Assembly (NCBI GenBank): GCA_037893245.1
Contig: JBAIAA010000608.1
Span: forward strand, 1,258,750-1,322,749
Origin: Crossaster papposus
Lineage: Eukaryota; Echinodermata; Asteroidea; Velatida; Solasteridae
Reading direction: 5' to 3'
DNA length: 64,000 bases
The notes beneath the pieces were generated by a model, which worked only from the letters and a program-made list of their open reading frames with translations, was not told the origin of the DNA and made no database searches. Of this stretch, positions 54,866 through 64,000 are shown in pieces (the stretch's first letter is position 1; each line of letters opens with the position of its first letter). A program made the position numbers and the translations under genes.

Positions 54866-55263
54866 AGCGGCTTTCTTCAAACCCAAATTAATGAGAATGT
54901 CTATGCATGGTCTATCCTTGCAGCAACGCATTTGTCCATGCTACTTAAATTTTCTGCTAAATTTAACAAAGAAATTGAACGAAGATAATTCCGCGGCTAG
55001 ATGAGCACCTTAGCTAGTCCCCTGTACATTTTGTTATAACAAACCGCAACAAAGCTTCCTTAATTTAAATAAATTAATTCATGCTGAATATGTAACAATA
55101 TCTTTGCATAACAAAAGCCTAATGTAACGACCGGTCGTCATCTAACCATCGATTGGACGGGGCCCCGGTGGGAGGGCCGTATTGTTTTGCACAGTTTTTG
55201 ATTGGATAGGAGACGTACACCGTCTTCCATGTCGTATGAAACCGTCTAAAACGAAAGAACACT

Positions 55264-57009
55264 AGTGAAACACCATGATCGTCCATCAAACACGTTGCGA
55301 CGTACGTACTTTTTCTCCACGCGATATCGCCGATATGGCGATAAAATTGACAAAATATTAACCCATGTAAAAAATGTCGCCAAAAATACGCTCACACAGC
55401 TTTTAAACACTGCCAAAGATTTATGTAAATATACTGCCATGATCGTCCATTAAACACGTTGTCTTTTTTTCATTTTTTCTCTCCTACGCGCTCATCCGAG
55501 GTCATCAAACTTGTTCAGCAAACAGTCATAGCACTTAGGCCTCGTGTGTGCTGCACATACATAATACATAACGTTCTCGGCCAATCAGCGTGGAACTCTG
55601 CAGTCGTGCAGGGGCCGGTGTTGTACAAATTCTGGTCTTCTATTAAATCTGGTCTCTTTGTCATGATGTGGCACTCAGTCTCGCACGTGTTTGCGAGTAT
55701 TGGTTACACTGAGACATGCGCAATACGCTTAAACAACTCTGTTCATCGAGTACAAATTGCACACCACACCGGTAACCGAGTCATCATCAGGCCACACGTA
55801 GTCAGCTCAGGACCATGCGCGCGTTGTGTTGGTAAATGCCATGCCACACCACCCATGGCCGGCTAGGTTTATCGTTCATCCAGGCTAAAGGCGCATTGGG
55901 CACAATGACTGCCGGTTCCCTGCTTTCAGACCTATCGATATACGTGGATAAAAACACAAGTATTGCCGATTTATTTTAAGAAAGAATCGAGTCACGAAAA
56001 AAACGATATCGGCGATATATTCCGATTTTTTAAAATGTATTAAAATGTATGCGATTTCGATTTTTTGGGGGCGAATATCATAATTATCGTCACAATAAAA
56101 TTGCCGTATCGTCCAGTGCTACAAAGTATCATCTTGCCCTTACTTGAGAGTTTTTAATTCTTGTTTTAAATGTCATCCTTCTGCTATTTTTAGAACATGC
56201 ATTAAAGCATGTTTTTATAACTTGTAAAATCGTAATTTTTTTACCAATTTTTTTCCCTTAAAAAGTCAACTTGCCAGGGGTCTCAGAATATTTTTCGTTT
56301 GGATTCGATTAGAGCCAACATTGGTCTTTTCATATCTGGTGAGAAATGTTTGGGGGATTGTATTTTCTTAAGGCAGTACTACATCAAAAATGGTTATTTT
56401 CCCAAAAAAACAAAACAAAATGAAATTTGAGCTTTCTCTTTAGTTTGAAATAATAATACACACAAGCAAGAATATTTTTGTAGGAATTTGGCGCCTTTTC
56501 AAATCATAAGAGTGAGTTGTAGGCCTGTGAACTACTCCTACTAAATAAGCAGCATTTTTGACTTCGAAAATCGAGGCTATAATCTCCTCCACAACATTTC
56601 TTACATACCATTTTCTGTTAACATTTTATTGGTGGCATATAAACAGAGAAAACAATAGTCTCGTTGTGAACTAAAACATTATTTCTACAGAATTCCTCTA
56701 TAAAGCATTATTTCCTAATAACCCTTGACAGACCCTTTAAACATGTCACCCCTCAAAAACAGCTTTATTGCCTGCAAGTGTATCCAAAGTGTTACGTTAT
56801 AGTGCTCCCTTAGAGCTATGTCAGTTTGAAGAACAAAACATAGGGCTTGTTTGCACTTGTATTTTTTTATATTAGGATATTGCAACAAAAGGCCATTAAA
56901 GTTTAGCCTATATGGCTGATTTTTCCATAAACATTTGTGTCAATTTGTGCTTCAGAATAGCGGCAAAAAAATCAAAATGGCTCCCTTTTTGCACCCAGTT
57001 TATCTGGGT
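55264..57009 (+). other. Unassigned sequence
   Basis: A 25 bp direct repeat (CCATGATCGTCCATYAAACACGTTG) occurs at 55,273 and 55,437. At 55,387-55,425 lies a direct copy of the sequence just left of the foldback (52,929-52,965). A plus-strand frame of 135 codons (55,459-55,866) has no recognised domain and I do not support it as a gene. I see nothing else. Confidence 0.4.
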
Positions 57010-57490
57010 TGTAAGTCACTAGTTGGCAATTAAATCATTTGTTACGGAACTTTTTAGATTTGACAACACGGTTCTTGGATTCAGATTTGAGTTTTGAGAG
57101 CGTATTTTTTAGGTATGCCAATGTTCTATTGGTTGTAGGAAATATAGCCCTATGGGTGAGGATAATTTCCCAAGCTACTTTCTTCTTGACATCTTTGTGT
57201 TTACTCTCAAGAACGTCTTTCAATTCATCAAACTTTTCCGCTATAAATACAGTGTTATTTTTCATCACTATAATTATCTTCACGTTTCTTCCCTTTACCA
57301 TGTTTTATCTTCCACTTGGCCATGCCTGTGTACATATCCATGCACACATAATAGGCCACACGTATCAGATTTACTGTTGTTCATAAAGCAATTTTACCCA
57401 TCCAAAAATCACAATACCCTATTGAAATGCAAATTCACATTTTATAGTTTTTGTTTGTTTGACAAACTGCCTAATGTCCTAGCTGCGTGT
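57010..57490 (-). pseudogene. Myb/SANT-like (Harbinger-type) remnant, copy 1 of tandem pair
   Basis: Minus-strand frame 57,035-57,301 (88 codons) reads FIAEKFDELKDVLESKHKDV, then KKVAWEI, then NRTLAYLKNTLSKLKSESKN, in the right order for a Myb/SANT-like DNA-binding domain with helix-containing WLKN..LK motifs. Little flanking protein remains and there is no transposase here. Confidence 0.65.
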
Positions 57491-58160
57491 TTATAATATC
57501 TAGCTGGGCCGATATTTATAAAAGCCTGCTAAGCCCAGTTGGCTGCTAAAATGGCACCTAGTTGACAGCCAAGCCTAGTTGGAAGCTAAGTGATAATCAT
57601 AAAACTTTGCTAAGCTTAGTTGGTTGCTATTAGTTGGCTGCTAACGTTAGAGTTGATCTGGGGTGTCTGCAAGTTACTAGTTAGCAACCAAATCGTTTGT
57701 TACGTAACATTTGACATTGGATAACATGGTTCTTGGATTCAAATCTAGGTTTTGAGAGACTATTTTTTTTTTAATCTCCCAATGCTAAATTGGTTGTTGG
57801 GAATCTAGCCCTATGCTGAATAAGAAAAACTTCCCAAGCATCTTTCTTCTTGCAATTGGTGTTGACATCTTTGTGCTTAGTTCAAAAATGTTTTTTAACT
57901 CATCAAACTTTTCCGCTATAAATAAGTTTTGTTTTTCATCACTCTAATTAGCTTTATACGTTTCTTTCCTTTGCCATGTTTACCTTCCGCATTGCCATGC
58001 TTGTGTAGAGTTCAATGCATACATATAGGCCTCATGTGTCAGATTTACTGGTGTTCCTAAACGTCATTTGACCCATCCAAAACATCACCCGACCCTATTG
58101 ACATGCAAATTCAATGTTGTTGGTTTGAGGAACTGCCCAATGTCCTAGCTGAGTGCTTTT
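57491..58160 (-). pseudogene. Myb/SANT-like remnant, copy 2, with CTAGTTGG-rich lead-in
   Basis: 57,510-57,650 is a string of CTAAGC/CTAGTTGG/GCTGCTAA motifs; a similar string precedes the copy at 16,850. 57,660-58,140 repeats the 57,010 copy but with stops in all frames. Confidence 0.6.
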
Positions 58161-58677
58161 ATGAATATCGGCCCTGGTCTCGGTCTCGAGGCCGTCTCGA
58201 GATCTTTGTTGAGGTCTCGGCCTTGGTTTTGGTCTCGTCCTAACAATTAGTCTCGGGGTCTCGGAGGGCTTGGACCCGGACCCGGTCGCCTCGGTCTCGG
58301 CTCCGGTCACCTTGTGGTCTTGGTCTCGGTCGCCTCGGTCTCGGTCGCCACGCGGTCTCGGTCTCGGTCGCCTCGCGGTCTCGCTCGCCTCGGTTTTGGT
58401 TTCGGTCGCCTCGCGGTCTTGGTCTCGGTCGCCTTGGTCTCGGTCGCCACGCGGTCTCGGCCACGGTCGCCTTGGCCTCCGTGTCGGTCGCCTCGTGGTC
58501 TCGGTCTCGGTTGCCTCCGTCTCGGTCGCCACGCGGTCTTGGCCCCGGTCGACTCGACCTCGGTCTCGGTCGCCTCTTGGTATCCGTCGCCTCGATCTCA
58601 GTCGCCTCGCGGTCTTGGCCCAATTGCCTTGGTATCGGTCTCGGTCGCTTCGCTGTCTCGGTCTCGGTCTCGGTCGC

Positions 58678-58715
<38 letters not shown>

Positions 58716-58793
58716 AGGTCTCGGTCTAGGTCTCGGCCCCGGTCGCCTCGGCCTCGGTCTCGGTCGCCTCTCGGTCTCGGTCTCGGTCGTCTG

Positions 58794-58856
<63 letters not shown>

Positions 58857-59380
58857 CCCGGTCGCCTCGGCATCGGTCTCGGTCGCCTCTCGGTCTCGGT
58901 CTTGGTCTTTGTTGAGGTCTCGGCCTTGGTTTTGGTCTCGTCCTAACAATTAGTCTCGGGGTCTCGGAGGGCTTGGACCCGGACCCGGTCGCCTCGGTCT
59001 CGGCTCCGGTCGCCTTGTGGTCTTGGTCTCGGTCGCCTCGGTCTCGGTCGCCACGCGGTCTCGGTCTCGGTCGCCTCGCGGTCTCGCTCGCCTCGGTTTT
59101 GGTTTCGGTCGCCTCGCGGTCTTGGTCTCGGTCGCCTTGGTCTCGGTCGCCACGCGGTCTCGGCCACGGTCGCCTTGGCCTCCGTGTCGGTCGCCTCGTG
59201 GTCTCGGTCTCGGTTGCCTCCGTCTCGGTCGCCACGCGGTCTTGGCCCCGGTCGACTCGACCTCGGTCTCGGTCGCCTCTTGGTATCCGTCGCCTCGATC
59301 TCAGTCGCCTCGCGGTCTTGGCCCAATTGCCTTGGTATCGGTCTCGGTCGCTTCGCTGTCTCGGTCTCGGTCTCGGTCGC

Positions 59381-59418
<38 letters not shown>

Positions 59419-59496
59419 AGGTCTCGGTCTAGGTCTCGGCCCCGGTCGCCTCGGCCTCGGTCTCGGTCGCCTCTCGGTCTCGGTCTCGGTCGTCTG

Positions 59497-59553
<57 letters not shown>

Positions 59554-59616
59554 CCCGGTCGCCTCGGCATCGGTCTCGGTCGCCTCTCGGTCTCGGTCTT
59601 GGTCGCCTCGGTCGAC
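58161..59616. repeat. Hexamer satellite (GGTCTC/TCGGTC) with 703 bp tandem duplication
   Basis: Long runs of GGTCTC and variants GGTCGCCTC, GGTCTTGG. A whole 703 bp stretch is repeated: the landmark AACAATTAGTCTCGG occurs at 58,243 and 58,946. Frames encoding Arg-Pro, Arg-Asp, Glu-Thr or Ser-Val repeats are open on both strands simply because the repeat unit is six bases. At 59,615 it passes abruptly into mobile element copy 2. Confidence 0.9.
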
Positions 59617-62600
59617 TCTTTAAGATGAGTTGTATTTGGCTGCGAACTACTTTCGAGTAATATAACCCCGAAATACCGCTTGTTTATCAAGCAAGCAGCG
59701 ACATGTTTTTCAATATACAAGCCATATGCTTCTCCAACTGTTTTCTGCTGGTGAACACAGGATTTGATATGATAATTGTCTATACATGGTTGATAAAGGA
59801 GAAAGTAATGGGTCGATCTTTGTTTTGTCACCATGTCTAGTTGTGTGTTGAAAATAATGGCGACTATGATCATAGTTGAAGTGTTCTCCACCCTCAGTTT
59901 AGAAACGTGACATGGGAAACTCAGTCTAGTCTATGAAACATCTTGCATAATCGACAAACCTAATCACGTATTGGGTAATGTTTTTCAAGGTATAACGCTT
60001 ACTGAGCTTATTGATAGAAACACCTGCATGTTTCTTATAAAGCCACTTTGTTTGCGTACTGTAGCCCCATGTGTAATCTTCCGTATGTAAAGAGCCTTGA
60101 AGTTTTCCTGGTAACAATTGTGGTTCTGGATCTGTCTTTAAAATGTCATACATTACATAAATGCTGTTCCAAAATGTTTACAACCATATCATACTCTGTA
60201 AAGTTGGCTGGAACATAAATGTATGATCTGATGTTATCTGGAAGAGCGTTTGTTATTATTCGGTTAGGGACAACGTTTTTTCATAACATGGGGAAAATCG
60301 TTTTCTCTCCCAAGCGGAGCAGGAGCAACTATACCTAATTGCCCTGAAAATTGCCTTGTCGTTTACCCCTTTTGTTGATATTTGAAACTAAATTGTCGTT
60401 AAGTTGCTTCGTTGAAGGTGTGCTTTGTTTTAGCTGTTGTGCCTTGTGTTCTTCGGACATTATTTGTTCGACTTCCAGGTTTAACAACTTTTCTACTACC
60501 CTGGTCAAACCATGCATCGTGTTAAATACTATCTTCTTAACAGGTATAAATGGCACCAGTGACTTCTCATGTACCTTATCGACATGTACATCTAAATCAG
60601 TCCCCATACCTTTTGACGCAACTTCAGACTGTTCTGCTTTTCCTGCTAAGTGATAACAATTACACCCAAACTCTGAGACAGGACTGAGTTGTTTGGACCC
60701 ATCAAGGATTTTTGATGATGAACATTTCGTCCCTACTGAGATAATATTTGTTTGTGCTGGTGGCTGCTTTCATCCTATTTATGAATTTATCTTTACCCAC
60801 ATTCATTTCAAGATTATCTTTCGAATCACTCTATAAAGAAAATGTGTACGGATGGTCAGGGCTTTCGTAAGGTATTTTGTGAAGAAACAAATCGTTATTT
60901 GAAAAGGACAATATAAGAAAGGGACAATGCCTGCCTCCAATTTCACGCCCATCTCCACATAGTCTGATACTTAATTCCCCATTCAGAAAAGGGTATCTTA
61001 ATAACAACACATCCAAAAGACGGGTTGGATCAATAAACCATCCAATACAGGAGTCCGTCTAGTAAAACAACTGCATTCAATTCAGACTTGTATCGGTTGT
61101 TGGTGTTTTTCTCTTGAAGAAAAGAAGGCAAATTCCGGGTATTTTTTTTCTTATTTCTGCCATGAGCCTAGTGCCACTAAACGTATCATAGATCAGTCCG
61201 GTGTAATTCCAAATATAGTATCCCATTGTTCATTATTCATGAAGACGTCGTTCATCCAATCAGCGCGCTTAGAAATAACATCACGTGCATGCTACATATT
61301 ACTCCAGTCATGAAGTGTGTGCACAAACAACCGCACGCGACCTCTGGTCACATTTTGCTGTCACAGATTGGTGGTATGGTACCATGTGACAGGATTCATG
61401 AATATGTAATAGGATACCATATTTGGAATTACACCAGACTGCAAATGTTAATTGTGTCTTCTGGATATACGTATTGGATGTATATATCTGTACATTTCAT
61501 GAGTGCACTCCTGTGCCAGTGGTTGTGCGTGGCTTTGCATTTTATGAGTTTGTTTCATAATGTAAAGCAAATCTTCCTTAGATAATCCATCAACATGACC
61601 TGTCAGATCATCATCACTGTTTGCTTTTGGTTGTTTTGGGTTTTTTTTTTTGTGTAAAAGAGTTTACCAAGGTGTCCAAAAACTCCATTTATGTTTACAA
61701 ATGTTCTTTTATGTCTTTTTCTACAAGTATCAAATGATGTATTTAAATCCTGTCCATGCTTTGTTTTTAACACAAATCTATAAAACAACAAAGTCCAACA
61801 TATTTAAAAAGTTGTTCAAACGCCACATATATCCCATCATGGAGCAAAATATAATGGAACAGACGATCCACACAACACAATGCGATGGAGCCATCCACAT
61901 TCAAACTGTAGTCAGTCTTGTCTGTCGAGATATCAACTTTGTGTGAATTTGAAGGATCACATTATAACTGCGACTGATGGCTTTTCTTGTCTAATTTTGA
62001 GGATTGCGTATTCTACAATTTCTTTTTTTGGCTTGTTTGTAGAAAGCTTTGTGTCTCAAATTAGTTAACAGGGCATCTTTAAGTATCCATGACCGCTTAT
62101 TTCCCTGTATCGGAAAAGCTGCTGGACCATTAGAAAAATGTGTTTCTAAAATCCCATCAAGTTTCGAATATCCCTTATTAATTTCTATCCCAGCGATTTT
62201 AAGACTATTTGGACAGGGAAAGTAGATGTTGTCTTCGTACAATGCACAACCAACCACTTGCCCTAGGCTAATATATTGATGTAGCCTTTCGAAGCAATGG
62301 CTGCACCAATAGGCAATCTTGTAACTGTAACCGAAGATCTCCATTTCTTCGTGTAATCATGACCAGGGCATTCTCCACAACGATCAGATAGTTGATCTGT
62401 TTTGTGTTCTGTTCTGTTTCTCTTTAATGTGTGTCTATTTCCCTCACCATCAAACGAATTAGGAGTTTGACTACCTCTTCCAGGAGGTGATACATTAACA
62501 CTTATTGGGTTAAGAGGAGCCCTCATCATTTCAGGTTCATCAGATTGTGTCCAGAGTGTGATCTGAGGTAGGCCTATCATTGGCTTCACAAACAGGAGAC

Positions 62601-64000
62601 TCTGGTAAACCATCGTAAACACCACATAGTTGCGAATTTGTATTTATTGCTTCAGACAATGAATTTTGATTTTCATCAGAGACCGTTCCCATAGCAGAAG
62701 GACTGACTGGTTGTTTGGTGTATCACCAAACAAGTCCTTGCTTGTATCTGCTCTTTCGATAGGGCTATACATGGAGGCACACCAAAATCAGTATTACTGA
62801 AGTCTGATAAACCTTAAGCTTGTTTACCGAAATGACAATGTTCTTTCCCCTTTATTGGGGTAGAAGTTCCTCTTTGGTTAATGAACGTTTGTTCATCAGA
62901 TACTGTATCACTGATTGCTTCATCATGGCAGGTTTTTTTTCAATAATGTTTAATCGCTGTATTATCAGCAGGTACATGTGGTGTATGCACTTTAGCATAT
63001 GTGCACGCCATCGTGGGTGTGATTCAGGGTAGTGCGTGTGCCGTTTTGGAAGCAACTCTGTATAAAGCTATATCAACTCTGCATGTTTTCTTTTTTTTAA
63101 AGAAACGACAGATGCATATGTTTGTTTCATGGCAGTTAACTGTTGCTGTTGTTTTATAGTTGTCCTAAATGAGGGATAGAAGTTAACATTGTCTCTTAGG
63201 TCATCTATAACTACGTAACTGTCATCAATTTTAACAACTGAATAGAAATGACCCGGTTTCATTAATACAGCAGCCGTCAGTATGTACTGTCTTCCCTGAA
63301 AAGTAACATATTCATCTACAACGATGTTAGGTGTTTGTTGATGTTTACCACTCTCATCTAGGCCTAATGTTACCATGAGGAAATTTGGCATGTCATACAT
63401 CTCCTCATTATCAGAACTAGTCAGAGCTAAAGGCTCACAGCACAAGTTACACGAAGTATCTTTACACATTATGTTTGGCTCTTGGTAAACTATTTGGTTA
63501 AGACCATCAGCACAATTTGCCAGCATGGTTTGCATCCACTGTCTGATCATAATAAAGAACAGGGCCAATTGTGCTTGAAACTGCAGAAATGTTACTGCAA
63601 GTCTCGCAAGTTGCAAGGAACCTTTTACTTCTGTCTCCAAACAGCTCAAAAGCCTGAAGAATTTCGGCATCAGACCGACCTCTAGGTGTATACATGTTTG
63701 GAAAGGTAAATCCACACGTCTTCCCGACTTTCACAAGATGAGCCCATTGTATCACGAAACTGACACACTTCAATCATTCTCTCCAGGAGTGGATTTCCAC
63801 CACTCACTTTGCATGCCAAAATAATGCACTTCCAGAAGAGCATCTACACCACATGTGGCCTTCAGTACCTCATGGTCATGATGATGGCAACGCAATGAAT
63901 TTTAACAAAATGCTTTTAAGAGAGGGTCCATGTAAATATTTCATATAAGTGGCCTCGGCATTTTGTTAATGTATTTTGTATATGGAGGACTTGAAAACAA
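59617..64000 (-). pseudogene. Mobile element copy 2 (direct duplicate of 48,531-52,914)
   Basis: Same orientation and order as copy 1 at an offset of 11,086 (11,087 over part of it): 59,627-59,891, 59,926-60,153, 60,335-60,607, 60,831-61,016, nested TIR element 61,194-61,441, 61,603-61,791, 61,991-62,344, 62,263-62,625, 63,068-63,715, 63,507-63,773. Differences from copy 1 are frequent left of about 60,680 and very rare to the right. Tyr codon GTA-complement at 62,237-62,239 where copy 1 has a stop. The copy is cut by the satellite at its 3' side and runs off the window at its 5' side. Confidence 0.7.

Larger units (their letters stand above)
52966..55263. mobile_element. Large foldback element with ~250 bp inverted arms
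   Basis: Left arm 52,966-53,220 and right arm 55,013-55,263 are imperfect inverses: AGTGTTCTTTCGTTTTAGACG outside, CTCCTATCCAATCAAAA and CAGCATGAATTAATTTATTT within, CAGGGGACTA at the inner end. The 1.8 kb interior contains a relic of the 11.7-12.1 kb repeat in inverse orientation (53,330-53,480), poly-G runs (53,487-53,510 and 53,585-53,596), part of a TIR element (53,610-53,846), a 74 bp tandem repeat and a poly-C tract (54,834-54,865). No transposase seen. Confidence 0.7.

Noticed and set aside
55459-55866. Plus-strand frame of 135 codons
   Set aside because: No domain, no signal peptide, no paralogue to test conservation; length is within chance for this base composition.
58095-58949. 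Open frames up to 284 codons rich in Arg-Pro, Arg-Asp and Glu-Thr on the minus strand, and Ser-Val or Gly-Leu on the plus strand
   Set aside because: All frames are open because the DNA is a six-base repeat. Both strands and several frames are open at once, with no start context or splice sites.

Overview
The window is eukaryotic, animal-type DNA: short exons with GT/AG borders, long introns, many short terminal-inverted-repeat (TIR) elements, a SINE and decayed retrotransposon pieces, with no bacterial operon structure. A secreted single-domain F5/8 type C (discoidin) gene, Harbinger-style Myb/SANT remnants and heavy local segmental duplication would fit a marine invertebrate deuterostome such as amphioxus. 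That taxonomic guess is inference. No gene of unmistakable orthology fixes the species.

Layout. 1-11,090: two ~5 kb copies of a noncoding segmental repeat, with a truncated third start at ~4,970-5,930; each full copy carries a hairpin element, a decayed discoidin exon, a TIR element, a foldback and a tRNA-like 73-mer. 11,090-16,213: a repeat block followed by three ~1.39 kb tandem copies of a promoter-like module (GC box, inverted CCAAT, TGACGTCA, TATA-like). Only the third copy runs into a coding exon. 16,214-28,569: a five-exon gene on the + strand whose phases all fit, encoding a 217-residue secreted protein with one complete F5/8C domain. Its 9.7 kb first intron holds a SINE, an inverted Myb/SANT remnant and an antisense Ty3/gypsy cluster in which the 3' part of pol is tandemly triplicated. 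28,570-44,470: more segmental units. At 35,941-36,925 lies a second intact copy of the last two discoidin exons. A tandem array of ~1.5 kb modules contributes six of the eight tRNA-like 73-mers. 44,470-47,145: a second locus start, with one promoter module and an intact exon 1 (46,921-46,966) but no downstream discoidin exons in the window. 48,531-52,914 and 59,617-64,000: two direct copies of a large degraded mobile element, minus strand, with a USP-like cysteine-protease region and a transposase-like region. Between them lie a 2.3 kb foldback (52,966-55,263), sequence I cannot assign, a Myb/SANT pair and a 1.45 kb hexamer satellite that abuts the second element copy.

How it fits together. 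The one gene I can assemble is the discoidin gene. The rest reads as repeated duplication of a discoidin locus followed by decay: exon 3 survives only as relics in three units, exons 4-5 survive intact in one extra unit, and exon 1 with its promoter survives intact in another. Comparison of paralogous units shows several insertions with their empty sites. Exon boundaries were read by eye from splice consensus and phase; there is no transcript support.
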